In this document: positions 7,527 through 16,411 of the stretch, piece after piece
How positions within the stretch are numbered: position 1 is the stretch's first letter
How the letters are laid out: every line of letters begins with the position of its first letter
Assembly (NCBI RefSeq): GCF_900090295.1
Contig: NZ_LT607753.1
Span: forward strand, 1,302,001 to 1,366,000
Direction of reading: 5' to 3'
Length of the DNA: 64,000 bases
Source: Micromonospora coxensis
GTDB lineage: Bacteria; Actinomycetota; Actinomycetes; Mycobacteriales; Micromonosporaceae
Translations under genes and position numbers: made by a program
Notes under the pieces: model-generated
What the model saw: the letters and a program-made list of their open reading frames with translations, nothing else
Database searches by the model: none
What the model was told of the DNA's origin: nothing

Positions 7527-8767
7527 GGGCGGCGCACCGTGCCGACGATCCGCCGCAGCACCTCGGTCAGGACGTGCCGGGGGGAGGCGAAGTTCAGGCG
7601 GACGAAGCCGTCCCCGCCCGGGTCGAAGTCGGGGCCGGCGCTGAGCAGCACCCGTCCCTCGCGCAGGAACCGGGACGCCGGGTCCTCGTCCCAGCCGAGC
7701 GCGCGGCAGTCGAGCCAGGCGAGGTAGGTCGCCTCGGGGGCGCGCAGGCGGATCCGGGGGGCCTCCCGCCGGAGGACGTCGCACACCAGGAGCCGGTTCC
7801 GCTCCAGGTACCGCAGGGTGGCCGTCTGCCAGGCGTCGCACTCGGTCCAGGCCGCGATCGTCGCCTGCACGCCGAGGACGTTGACCGTGCCGAACAGTTC
7901 GGCGGGCTGGTCGGCGAGGGCCTGCCGGGCCGCCGGGACACCGACGTGGCAGACGGCCGTACGCAGCCCGGCGAGGTTGAACGCCTTGCTGGCCGAGGTG
8001 ACGGTGATCGTCCGCGCCGCCACCTCCGGGCTCAGCGAGGCGAAGGGGATGTGCGCGTACGGCTGGTAGGTCAGGTCGCTGTGGACCTCGTCGGAGATGA
8101 CGAGCAGGTCGTGCCGTACGGCGATCTCGGCCATGGCGTGCAGCTCGTCGGCGGTGAACACCCGCCCGGTGGGGTTGTGCGGGTTGACCAGCAGCAGGAC
8201 GCGGCAGCCCGTCCCGGCGGCCTCCCGGGCGAACCGTTCGGCGTCGAACTGCCAGCGGGACCCGTCGTCGCGCATCGGGATCGGCAGCACCCGCCGGCCC
8301 ATGGCGGTCACGCCGGCGGTGATCGGGCGGAAGGCGGGCGTGTGGACGGCGACGACGTCACCGACGGCGGTGACCAGGTGCAGCATCACCTGCACGGCCT
8401 GGGTGACGTTGGCGAACTCGCGGACGTGCTCGGCCCTCGGGTGCCAGCCGTGGCGGCTGGCCATCCGCGCGGCGAAGACCTCGCGCAGCGGGCTGACCCC
8501 ACCCGGCCAGTCGGGGTAGCCGAGGTCGGCGCCCCCGGCGATGCGCCGGACGCGGTCGAGGATCGGGTCCGCGACCGGGAAGTCCATGTCCGCGACCCAG
8601 GCGGGCAGCACGTCGACCGGGACGCACCGCCACTTGGCGCCGGGTCGCTGCCGCAGGTCGGCCAGGTCGAGGTCGTCGAAGGAGCGGGTGATGACCTCGG
8701 CGGAGGTCGTGGTGAGGGCTGCCCCCATGTGCGGTGTCTCCCGTGGTGGCCGAACGGTTGCCGTCAT
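7523..8767 (-). CDS. MalY/PatB-type PLP-dependent aminotransferase or C-S lyase
   Basis: 414 aa, fold-type I PLP enzyme. MalY/PatB features: LPAWVADMDFPV near the N-terminus, NPHNPTGR, SDEVHSDL, and the PLP lysine in TSASKAFNLAGLR. PatB/MalY proteins cleave cystathionine or other cysteine conjugates, releasing a thiol, ammonia and pyruvate. The ATG at 8767 overlaps the stop of the upstream oxidoreductase (ATGA). An internal ATG at 8728-8730 (MGAALTT) with a GGGAG-like site is an alternative that would shorten the protein by 13 residues. Confidence 0.88.
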   Translation of the reverse strand: MTATVRPPRETPHMGAALTTTSAEVITRSFDDLDLADLRQRPGAKWRCVPVDVLPAWVADMDFPVADPILDRVRRIAGGADLGYPDWPGGVSPLREVFAARMASRHGWHPRAEHVREFANVTQAVQVMLHLVTAVGDVVAVHTPAFRPITAGVTAMGRRVLPIPMRDDGSRWQFDAERFAREAAGTGCRVLLLVNPHNPTGRVFTADELHAMAEIAVRHDLLVISDEVHSDLTYQPYAHIPFASLSPEVAARTITVTSASKAFNLAGLRTAVCHVGVPAARQALADQPAELFGTVNVLGVQATIAAWTECDAWQTATLRYLERNRLLVCDVLRREAPRIRLRAPEATYLAWLDCRALGWDEDPASRFLREGRVLLSAGPDFDPGGDGFVRLNFASPRHVLTEVLRRIVGTVRRP

Positions 8768-9702
8768 CGCGCGAGCTGGGGCACCACCTGGTCGGCGATC
8801 AGGTCGACGTGCGCCTCGTCGGACAGGTCGAGCAGTTGGAGGTAGATCCGCTCGACGCCGGTCTTCTGCTGCCACTGCCCGATCCGGTCGACGACCTCGG
8901 CGGGGGTGCCGGCGATGCCGTTGGCCCGCAGGTCGGCGGGGTCACGGCCGATGGCCTCGGCGCGGCGGCCCACCTCGGCGTCGTCCCGGCCGACGCAGAC
9001 CGTCTGGGCGACCGACCGGACGATCTCGGCGGGATCGCGGCCGAGCCGGTGGCAGGCGGCGTCGACCCGCTCGAACTGCGCCGCGCAGGTCGGGATGTCG
9101 CGCAGCGACACGTTGAACTCGTCGGCGAAGCGCGCGGCCAGGGCCGGGGTCCGCTTGACGCCCTTGCCACCGATGATGATCGGCGGGCGGGGGCTCTGCG
9201 CCGGCTTCGGCAGCGCCGGCGAGTCGGTCAGCTGGTAGCACCGGCCGGTGTACGAGTACGTCTCCCCCACCGGGGTGGCCCAGTACCCGGTGATCAGTTC
9301 GAGCTGCTCGGTCAGGCGGTCGAACCGCTCGCCGAGCGGCGGGAACGGGATGCCGGTGGCCTGGTGCTCGCCCTCGAACCAGGCCGCGCCGAGGCCGAAC
9401 TCGACCCGACCTCCCGACATCTGGTCGACCTGGGCCACGATGACGGCCAGGGCGCCGGGGTGCCGGAAGGTGGCGGCGGTCATCAGCGTGCCCAGGCGGA
9501 TGCGGGAGGTCTCCCGCGCCAGGGCGGCGAGGGTGGTCCAGGCGTCGCTGGGGCCGGGCAGGCCGGCGCCGGACCCGGTGGTCATCAGGTGGTCGGAGCG
9601 GAAGAAGGCGGGAAAACCGGCGTCCTCGGCGCGCTTCGCGATGCGGAGCAGATCCTCGTGCGACGCGCCTTCCTGAGGCTCGGTGAAGATCCTCAATTCC
9701 AT
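8764..9702 (-). CDS. LLM-class flavin/F420-dependent oxidoreductase
   Basis: 312 aa luciferase-like TIM barrel. Motifs include AEDAGFPAFFRSDHLM, IRLGTLMTAATFRHPG, DQMSGGRVEFGLGAAWFEGEH and PPIIIGGKGVKRTPALAARFADEFN. Actinobacterial members of this branch often use F420, sometimes FMN. The ATG at 9702 begins MELRIFTEP, the normal family N-terminus; a GTG three codons upstream is possible. It is coupled to the MalY-type gene downstream and lies 85 nt after a small membrane-protein gene on the same strand. The substrate is unknown. Confidence 0.88.
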   Translation of the reverse strand: MELRIFTEPQEGASHEDLLRIAKRAEDAGFPAFFRSDHLMTTGSGAGLPGPSDAWTTLAALARETSRIRLGTLMTAATFRHPGALAVIVAQVDQMSGGRVEFGLGAAWFEGEHQATGIPFPPLGERFDRLTEQLELITGYWATPVGETYSYTGRCYQLTDSPALPKPAQSPRPPIIIGGKGVKRTPALAARFADEFNVSLRDIPTCAAQFERVDAACHRLGRDPAEIVRSVAQTVCVGRDDAEVGRRAEAIGRDPADLRANGIAGTPAEVVDRIGQWQQKTGVERIYLQLLDLSDEAHVDLIADQVVPQLAR

Positions 9703-9787
9703 GGCGGTCACGGTAGACGAGCCCTCGCAGCGGCCGTCGTAAATCTTTCCGGCATCTTTCGGCGGGCTCGGCGAGCCTGTTCCGGCG

Positions 9788-10033
9788 CTACCCGACAACC
9801 ATCAGGGACACCACGACACCGACGGTGACCAGAATCGAGAGGCAGGCCAGCACGGCGGATCCCGACAGCGCGCGGGAGCCGCCGACGGCCACCGACCGGT
9901 CGCCCCGCTGCGGCATCCGCGCGAGGTGATTCATGTCGGAGAGCATCGCCTCCCAGTTCACGTCCGCCGAGTACGACATCCGGTCGGCCCGGCTCGGCAC
10001 GGCCTGGGCGGACTCGTCGTGGAGATGCTGCAC
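9788..10033 (-). CDS. Small protein with C-terminal transmembrane helix
   Basis: 81 aa from the GTG at 10033, which has GGAG 6 nt upstream; an ATG at 9979 would give 63 aa without a ribosome site. The first 50 residues are polar (DVNWEAMLSDMNHLARMPQR) and the last 25 form one hydrophobic helix (VLACLSILVTVGVVVSLMVV), so a tail-anchored or single-pass protein is likely. It is upstream of the oxidoreductase operon on the same strand and divergent from the winged-helix regulator. I do not recognise a family. Confidence 0.55.
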   Translation of the reverse strand: MQHLHDESAQAVPSRADRMSYSADVNWEAMLSDMNHLARMPQRGDRSVAVGGSRALSGSAVLACLSILVTVGVVVSLMVVG

Positions 10034-10360
10034 GGCCTGCTCCGATCCGCACCGGGCGTCGCGCTGCCGCCCGACGACCCGGGCGCGGGTGTCTGCCGGG
10101 GAGGACCGACGGGACGGAATCGTCGCCCCTGGTCCGGGACGTCGCGATTCTACGAGCGTGCTCCACGGTGGAGGCGGATTCCTTCTCGTTTCTTTCACGC
10201 CGGGCGCGGATCGGTGGCGGCGTGGCGCACGCGATCCCGGCCGGGGCTACCGCCGGGAACAGGCCGGCGACGCCCGGTGGGAGATACCGCACACGACGAT
10301 CCGCGTCAAGCCGGGTTCGTGCTGAACGGTCCCGATCTCCAAGGCTTCTCAGCGCCGTAA

Positions 10361-10384
10361 CAAGCCATAAAATATTGGCGCTTG
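10361..10384. promoter_or_regulatory. AT-rich imperfect inverted repeat, probable promoter/operator
   Basis: The stretch carries CAAG-cCA at its left and TGGcg-CTTG at its right around a TAAAATATT core, an unusually AT-rich patch here. TAAAAT (10368-10373) can serve as a -10 for the regulator gene starting at 10524. It lies in the 490-bp region between the leftward operon (10033) and the rightward regulator. Nothing else was found in 10034-10523. Confidence 0.4.
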
Positions 10385-10523
10385 CCACTCGAAATGGCTC
10401 GCGGGGGGCACCTTGCATCACGCAGCCGGCGTTCCGCATCCGCTATGCCCATCACCCCGGTCCCCCCGCTGCAGTTCGCACCACGCCGACGACAGCACTC
10501 GCGAAGGGTGATCCGGGGGGAAC

Positions 10524-11045
10524 ATGTTCAACCGCAGCATCCACGATGTGGAAATCATCCGTTGGCCGGAAGAATCGGCACGGCGGGAACTGTGCCGGAA
10601 CTCAGGACGATTGCGCCTGCTCATCGTGGCGACCGGCACGACGCCGCCGATGTGCACCGACCCGCGGGAGGACTGGGTACGCGTCCCGGCGCCCCGGGAA
10701 GATCTCAGCCTGCGGGCCAGGGCGCTGCTGGCACGCGCCGGCTCGCATCAGATCCCGCAGGTCAACATGGACGGTGTCCTCACCTTCCGCAGCCAGTCGG
10801 TCGCCCTGTCACGGGGTGAGGCAGCCGTGATGGAGGTGCTGATCCGCAACTTCGGGCTGCTCGTGGCCCGGGAGGCGCTCTGCGACGAACTCGCCGGCGG
10901 CGACCAGCTCTCCAGCCGCAACTCCCTCGATCTGCACATCATGCGGCTGCGCCGCCGGATCACGCCGCTCGGGCTCGTCATCCGTACCGCCTGGGGTCGC
11001 GGCTACATCGTCGAATCGGCCGATCCGGAGAGCGGCACGAACTGA
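10524..11045 (+). CDS. Orphan winged-helix (OmpR/PhoB-type) transcriptional regulator
   Basis: 173 aa. The C-terminal 95 residues form an OmpR-type winged helix: LSRGEAAVMEVLIRNFGLLVA, then SSRNSLDLHIMRLRRRI and VIRTAWGRGYIVE. The N-terminal 75 residues lack a phospho-acceptor Asp and the usual receiver motifs, so this is a regulator without phosphorelay control or with a degenerate receiver. The ATG at 10524 follows GGGGGGAA. No kinase is adjacent. Its divergent placement makes the 5656-10033 operon the likely target. Confidence 0.85.
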   Translation: MFNRSIHDVEIIRWPEESARRELCRNSGRLRLLIVATGTTPPMCTDPREDWVRVPAPREDLSLRARALLARAGSHQIPQVNMDGVLTFRSQSVALSRGEAAVMEVLIRNFGLLVAREALCDELAGGDQLSSRNSLDLHIMRLRRRITPLGLVIRTAWGRGYIVESADPESGTN

Positions 11046-11060
11046 CCCGGCACGGGGCCC

Positions 11061-11098
11061 GGATACCGCCGACGATCGACACGTCGACGGCGGCATCC
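11061..11098 (+). terminator. Hairpin after the winged-helix regulator
   Basis: An imperfect hairpin with arms GGATaCCGCCGaCG and CGTCGaCGGCGGcATCC begins 15 nt after the stop. There is no T-run, as is common in high-GC actinomycetes. Confidence 0.45.
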
Positions 11099-11318
11099 GC
11101 GCCTCGCACTCGGGTGTGGTCCCGGCACCTCGACGGGCGCCTGCCCCCGCCAGGGGACGTCGGCGATCGGCATCGGACGCGTCCCGGGAAGCGCCCCGCG
11201 ACCGCGGTCACCCCCGGGCGACCGGACAGGCCGGCCCGGCCACCGTCCGGCGCGACGTCGCCGACCCGACCTGGACCCGGGCGCTGCCGGCAGTGGACAC
11301 GTCACCGGCCGGCGGGCC

Positions 11319-12024
11319 CTACGTGTACGGGTCGACCCGACCGATGACGATCGGACGGGTGTTCATGTCGTACCAGGTCGGGGAGCTCAGACTCCACCGG
11401 TGCGCGACGATCCGGCCGGTGGCGCGGCTGGTGCGGACGAACATCCAGCCGGCGCCGTTCGCCTCCGCCCACTTCTGGGCGCCGGTGTCGTAGTAGAAGC
11501 GGCTGTCCGGGTAGCCGCGCGGGTTGGCCGGATTGCCGTGCGGGCTGGCGGTGCTGTCGAGCAGGGAGATCGCCCACTCCCGGTGGCCGGGGTGGCTGTC
11601 GTCGGACAGCCGGCTTCCCGGGCCGATGACCGCCGTGTGTCCACTCTCGCCGTCGCTCGCGCCGATGTACCTGATGGCCATGACGTCGCCCGGGTACAGG
11701 GTCATGTAGGGCCGGAACGCCAGGTCGAAGGCGCGCATGCCCGGGGATGTCGTCGGTCCGGTCACGGTCGGCGGCAGAGCGTCGTGGAAGGCGGCGTTGT
11801 TCGGGAACTGCGCGCCGAACTCGCTGCTGAAGAAGGTCGGGGTCGCCCACGCGAAGGCGTGGGTCAGCAGCCGGCGGACGACAGTGGCGCACCGGGTCTC
11901 GTTGCGGTAGGTGGTCGGCTGGCCGGGCGTGCCGAAGACGACGGTGGTCGCGGCCCCGGTGACGGCCCACGGCGACGACGGTCACCCCGGCACGGAGGGT
12001 GGGTCGCCGTGCTCTGGTCTTCAT
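11319..12024 (-). pseudogene. Secreted protein with possible Cys/His hydrolase fold, frameshifted near its signal peptide
   Basis: The ATG at 12024 opens a clear signal peptide (MKTRARRPTLRAGVTVVAV). In that frame it then becomes Arg/His-rich nonsense. One frame over, sensible protein starts at once (VTGAATTVVFGTPGQPTTYR) and runs about 215 residues to the stop at 11319. Removing one G from the GGG at about 11963-11968 joins both parts. The second frame has a TGA just upstream and no good start, so the gene is broken as read. The mature part has Cys in NETRCATVV and His in SGHTAVIG, like papain-like amidases (CHAP or NlpC), but that link is weak. A true mutation or a sequencing error are both possible. 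Confidence 0.7.
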
Positions 12025-12304
12025 CACTGCGCTCTCCGTGCCCTGAGGGTGCCGGGCAACGGCTTCGGCGTCCGCTCTCCGGCAGTTGCGCTGTCGGCGT
12101 CCCGACGGACCGATGGTCGGTCGGCGGTCCGTTCCGGCCCGCCCCGGCATTGATCCGAGCGCCGCCGACCGGCGTTCGGCGGCTGCCCGTGGCGGCGTCC
12201 CGGGCGGCGACGCCGGGCAGCGCACGCCGCGAGATGGCCGGCGCACCCTCCTGGTGTGACGATCCGGTGGTCCCTCGTGTCGCGCGACCAGGAGGCCCGC
12301 CGCC

Positions 12305-13204
12305 ATGAGCTCCGACGTGTCGCTCGTGCTCTTCCCCGTCGCCCTGGGCATCGTCATGCTCGGCCTGGGGCTCACCCTCACGGTGGACGACTTCCGTCGT
12401 GTCGCCACCTATCCCCGGGCCGTGGTCGTCGCCCTGGTCTGTCAGATGCTGGTGCTGCCGGCCGTCTGCCTGGGCCTGGTGCTCGTCGCCGACCTGCGGC
12501 CGGAACTGGCGGTCGGCATGATGCTGCTCGCCGCCTCCCCCGGCGGCAGCACCGCCAACCTCTACAGCCACCTGTTCGGCGGCAACGTCGCGCTCAACAT
12601 CACCCTGACCGCCATCAACTCGGTGCTCGCCCTGTTCACGCTGCCGCTGATCGTCAACCTGTCCATCGCCGCGTTCATCGGTTCGGACAGCGCCATCGGC
12701 CTGCAGTTCGACAAGGTGCTCCAGGTGTTCGCCCTGGTCCTCGTCCCGATCGCCGTCGGCATGACGGTCCGCCGGCATCGTCCGAGGTTCGCCGCGCGGA
12801 TGCAGCGACCGGTGAAGGTGCTGTCCATCGTGGTGCTCGTCGTGGTGCTCACCGGCGCGGTGATCGGCATCAAGGACGAGCTCGCCGCGACCGTCGGCGC
12901 GGTCGGCCTCGTCGCGCTGCTGTTCAACCTGATCAGCCTGGCCATCGGGTACGCCGCTCCGCGCCTGCTGCGCGTCGGGCACCCGGAGGCCGTCGCGTCG
13001 TCGTTCGAGATCGGCATCCACAACGCCACCCTGGCCATCACGATCGCGCTCAGCCCGGCCCTGCTCGACAACAGCGACATCGCCATGCCGGCAGCCATCT
13101 ACGGCACCCTGATGTTCTTCACCGCCGGCGTCGTCGGCCTGCTCTCGGTACGCCGGGGCGGCGGCCGGGTCGGGGCCACGCGTCCACCGGCCCGGACGGC
13201 ATGA
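12305..13204 (+). CDS. BASS-family (bile acid:sodium symporter-like) transporter
   Basis: 299 aa with about nine hydrophobic segments. Family signatures: LLAASPGGSTANLYSHLFGGNVALNITLT (seen as SPGGSTANLYSHL and NVALNI), and near the C-terminus SFEIGIHNATLAITIALS. BASS proteins move organic anions with sodium. AGGAGG lies 9 nt before the ATG at 12305. It stands alone, divergent from the broken secreted-protein gene and convergent with the response regulator. Confidence 0.9.
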   Translation: MSSDVSLVLFPVALGIVMLGLGLTLTVDDFRRVATYPRAVVVALVCQMLVLPAVCLGLVLVADLRPELAVGMMLLAASPGGSTANLYSHLFGGNVALNITLTAINSVLALFTLPLIVNLSIAAFIGSDSAIGLQFDKVLQVFALVLVPIAVGMTVRRHRPRFAARMQRPVKVLSIVVLVVVLTGAVIGIKDELAATVGAVGLVALLFNLISLAIGYAAPRLLRVGHPEAVASSFEIGIHNATLAITIALSPALLDNSDIAMPAAIYGTLMFFTAGVVGLLSVRRGGGRVGATRPPARTA

Positions 13205-13259
13205 CCCGAGCTGCTGCCGTCCGGCCGGCGACGCGACGACCGCAGCACACCTCGGTCTC

Positions 13260-13922
13260 TCAGCGGCGACCGGGGACGGTCAGGCCCGACTCGTACGCCA
13301 GCACCACGAGCTGGGCCCGGTCCCGGGCACGCAGCTTGACCATGGCCCGGTTGACGTGGGTCTTCGCGGTCAGCGGGCTGATCACCATGTGGTCGGCGAT
13401 CTCGTCGTTGGACAGGCCCCGCGCGACCAGGGCGACGGCCTCGCGTTCCCGGTTGGTCAGCCCGTCCAGGACCGTGTCGGCCGCCCGGTGGAGCGGCTCG
13501 GCGACGTACCGCTCGATCAGCTTACGGGTGATCGACGGCGCGAGCAGGGCGTCACCGCGCGCGGCGACCCGTACGGCGTGCAGGAGGTCCTCCGGTTCGA
13601 TGTCCTTGACCAGGAACCCGGCCGCCCCGGCGCGCAACGCGTGGAAGACGTACTCGTCGAAGCCGTAGTTGGTCAGCACGACCACGTGCACCCCGGCCAG
13701 GGCCGGGTCCGCGGCGATGCGCCGGGTCGCCTCGATGCCGTCCATCACCGGCATCTGGATGTCGACGAGGGCGACGTCGGGCAGGTGCTCCCGGACGAGC
13801 GCGAGCCCCTGCTCCCCGTCGGCGGCCTCGGCCACCACCTCGATGTCGTCCTCGACGTCGAGGAGCGCCCGGAACCCGCTGCGCAGCAGCGGTTGGTCGT
13901 CGACCAGCAGGACGCGGATCAC
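13260..13922 (-). CDS. NarL/FixJ-type response regulator
   Basis: 220 aa. The receiver domain has acidic DD (LLVDDQPLL), the phospho-acceptor Asp in VALVDIQMPVMDG and Lys in FLVKDIEPE. The C-terminal LuxR-type HTH reads LTNREREAVALVARGLSNDEIADHM then TAKTHVNRAMVKL. The ATG overlaps the stop of the upstream histidine kinase (ATGA), so the two form a two-component pair. Confidence 0.95.
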   Translation of the reverse strand: MIRVLLVDDQPLLRSGFRALLDVEDDIEVVAEAADGEQGLALVREHLPDVALVDIQMPVMDGIEATRRIAADPALAGVHVVVLTNYGFDEYVFHALRAGAAGFLVKDIEPEDLLHAVRVAARGDALLAPSITRKLIERYVAEPLHRAADTVLDGLTNREREAVALVARGLSNDEIADHMVISPLTAKTHVNRAMVKLRARDRAQLVVLAYESGLTVPGRR

Positions 13923-15049
13923 GACGTCCCGGCCACGGGGAGTTCGGCGCGTACCGTGAAGCCACCCTCGTCCCGGGGCTCCGCGCGCAGCCGGCCGCCG
14001 AGGGCGGTGACCCGTTCGCGCATTCCGAGCAGCCCGACGCCGGGCGGCGCGGCGCTGTCCGGCGTGGCCCGGCCGTCGTCGTCGACCCGGATGGCCAGGA
14101 CGTCCGGGCGGTAGTCGATCAGGACCGACGCCGTGCCGGCGCGGGCGTGCCGGGCGACGTTGGTCAGCGACTCCTGCACGATCCGGTAGGCGGTCCGGTC
14201 CACCGCCGCCGGCACGTCCTGTCGTCGTCCCTCGATCGTCAACGTCGCGTCCAGGCCGGCCAGCCGGGCCCGCCGCACCAGCTCCGGGACGTGGGCGAGC
14301 CCGCGCGGCGGCGTCCGGTCGTCGTCGCGCAACGCCTCCAGGGTCGCGCGCAGTTCCCGGCTCGCCTCACGACCGGCCTCCTGGATGGCCAGCAGGGCGT
14401 CCGGCACCCGCTCCCCCCGCTTGCGGGCCAGGTGGACGGCCACCCCGGCCTGCACGGTGATGACCGAGATCTGGTGGGTGAGCGAGTCGTGCAGCTCCCG
14501 CGCGATGTGCAGCCGCTCCTCGTCGGCGCGCCGCAGCGCGGTCTCCTCCCGGGTGCGCTCGGCCTCGTCCGCACGCCGCTCGGCCTGCCGCAGCGCTTCA
14601 CCCGCGGCGCCGGCAGCGACCAGCCACGCCAGTTCCAGGGCCCCCCGGGCCCGCGCGAACGCCTCCCCCACCGACAGGTCCTGCGGCAGGGCGAGGGCGG
14701 CGAGCGGAAGAGCGGCCAGCATCAGCACCGCCGCCACCACCGTGACGGCACGATGGCCGGCCCGCACCGCGGCGTACACGGCGAACAGGAACGCGACGGC
14801 CGGCACGTCGACACCGACCGCCTGGTGGCCCACCGCGCAGAGCCCGGTGACGGCCAGGACGGGTACGGGCGCCCGCCGGCGCGCGGCCAGCGCCAGGCCA
14901 CCGGCGACCAGCAGCGCGTAGCCGAGCGGATCGGCGTCCGTGGCCGGCCGGCTCCCGGTCAGCCCGGCGAGCAGCAGCGCCGCCGCCACGCCGACGGCGA
15001 TCGCCGCGTCCACCACACCGGCCGGAACGCCGGACCGTCCTGTGCCCAC
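13919..15049 (-). CDS. HisKA_3-type sensor histidine kinase
   Basis: 376 aa. Four to six membrane segments fill residues 10-150 with little extracellular sequence, an intramembrane-sensing layout. The phospho-acceptor His is in IARELHDSLTHQISV, followed by the HATPase domain with VQESLTNVARHA (N box), DDGRATPD and GVGLLGMRERVTALGG (G box). It phosphorylates the coupled NarL-type regulator. The gene is divergent from the DUF6223 gene at 15280, a plausible target. Confidence 0.94.
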   Translation of the reverse strand: MGTGRSGVPAGVVDAAIAVGVAAALLLAGLTGSRPATDADPLGYALLVAGGLALAARRRAPVPVLAVTGLCAVGHQAVGVDVPAVAFLFAVYAAVRAGHRAVTVVAAVLMLAALPLAALALPQDLSVGEAFARARGALELAWLVAAGAAGEALRQAERRADEAERTREETALRRADEERLHIARELHDSLTHQISVITVQAGVAVHLARKRGERVPDALLAIQEAGREASRELRATLEALRDDDRTPPRGLAHVPELVRRARLAGLDATLTIEGRRQDVPAAVDRTAYRIVQESLTNVARHARAGTASVLIDYRPDVLAIRVDDDGRATPDSAAPPGVGLLGMRERVTALGGRLRAEPRDEGGFTVRAELPVAGTS

Positions 15050-15279
15050 CCGCGCACCCTAACCGGATCCCGCCGGTGGGCGACTCCTCCTCGCAGACGA
15101 GCCACCGCCTACCACGGACGCGGTAGCACCCCGCCGTCTGCGACGTCCGCGGCAGTCGGATACGCCACCCACGGCAGCGCGAACTGCCTCCCTGTGCAGG
15201 ACGACCGGCGGCGCGCCCGGCGACATGATCAGACGGCAGCCACACCTCCGGAACGAGACGCACCACAGAGGAGAGCGAC

Positions 15280-15723
15280 ATGAGTTCGTCAGTAACCCGG
15301 ACGGCGGTCCGGCTGGTGCTCACCGCCGGCGCCGCCGCCCTGCTCGGCGGGCTCGGGCTCGCCGCGCCGGCGGCGGCGCACGTAGCGGCCCGGCCGATCG
15401 CCGCCGACGCCTACACCATGAGCGCCGGACGACTGGGGTCGAGCGTGGCCGCCGTGCTGGGGCTGGCCGGCGTGATCGTCGCCGGGCTGGCGCTGGCCCG
15501 CCCCACCAGCCGGGTCGGCACCGGCACCGGGCGCGGCGGGGCGTACCTGGCGCTGGCGGCGGGACTGGTCGGCCTGGCTCTCGGCGGGCTGGTCGTGGTC
15601 ACGTCCGACAGCGGAATCGGGACCGGCAACGGGCGCGGTGGGGCGTACGTGGCCCTGGTGGTGGGGGTGGTCGCCGTGGCCCTCGGCGGGCTGGCCCTGA
15701 CCCGCTCCCGGCGCACCGGCTGA
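15280..15723 (+). CDS. DUF6223 family membrane protein
   Basis: 147 aa. A signal peptide ends around LAAPAAAHVAA. Three hydrophobic segments follow. Two of them are tandem copies of one unit: GTGTGRGGAYLALAAGLVG and GTGNGRGGAYVALVVGVVA, each followed by a LALGGL-like end, which suggests internal duplication. GAGGAG precedes the ATG. DUF6223 members have no known function. It is divergent from the histidine kinase, which may regulate it. Confidence 0.8.
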   Translation: MSSSVTRTAVRLVLTAGAAALLGGLGLAAPAAAHVAARPIAADAYTMSAGRLGSSVAAVLGLAGVIVAGLALARPTSRVGTGTGRGGAYLALAAGLVGLALGGLVVVTSDSGIGTGNGRGGAYVALVVGVVAVALGGLALTRSRRTG

Positions 15724-15853
15724 CCGGGTCGACCACACCCGGCGTGGTCCCGCCTCGTCCGCATGTGCCGGGGCGGACGTCGGGCGCTGCCCGTGGCCGA
15801 TCGCCACGGGCGGCGCCACCACGTCGACGGGCACGCGGGCGGGCAGCGGGTCG

Positions 15854-16411
15854 TCATCGGCGCGGGCACACCGGCAGCGGGATCTCGAAGTGCACCGTCT
15901 GGTGGGTGTCCGGGCACCCGTCGCGGGCGTCGTGGACGGGCACGGCCACCGACCGCCAGAACCCTTCGGCGCCCTCGATCCGGGTGTCGGTGTGCAGGTA
16001 CAGCGCCCGGTAGCCGGGCTGCGCGGCGACGAACTCGGTGGCGAGGTCCACCAGCGCCCGGGCCAGTCCCCGGCGCCGGTGCGCCGGCCGGACGTACACC
16101 CGGAACAACTGGGCGGTGCTCTCCGGCGGGTACCGGTCGACCAGGAACCGCGGATGCGGTGGGCTCTTCGGTGCCGCCGCCCGCACGGCAGTGGTGCCGA
16201 CCACCTCGTCCGCGAGGGTGGCGACGAACAGCGCGTGACGGGCCGGCCGTAGGTAGGTGCCGGCCAGGTCGATCACGTCGGCATGCCACTGTGGGCGGTA
16301 GCCGTGGCCGAAGTCGTGGTAGAAGGTGTCGAGCATGACGCTGCGGGCACCGGCGAGGTGCCGGGGCGTGGCCTGCCGCACGGTGTAGTCGCCGACGAGG
16401 TGTCCGGTCAC
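15854..16411 (-). CDS. GNAT-family N-acetyltransferase
   Basis: 185 aa. The acetyl-CoA binding motif A is in LFRVYVRPAHRRRGLARALVD (seen as VRPAHRRRGLARALVD) and the C-terminal strand in YLHTDTRIEGAEGFWRSV. The GTG at 16411 overlaps the stop of the ABC ATPase gene (GTGA), making it the last of eleven coupled genes starting at 27639. In a biosynthetic and transport operon it could tailor the product or protect the host from it by acetylation; neither is shown directly. Confidence 0.85.
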   Translation of the reverse strand: MTGHLVGDYTVRQATPRHLAGARSVMLDTFYHDFGHGYRPQWHADVIDLAGTYLRPARHALFVATLADEVVGTTAVRAAAPKSPPHPRFLVDRYPPESTAQLFRVYVRPAHRRRGLARALVDLATEFVAAQPGYRALYLHTDTRIEGAEGFWRSVAVPVHDARDGCPDTHQTVHFEIPLPVCPRR

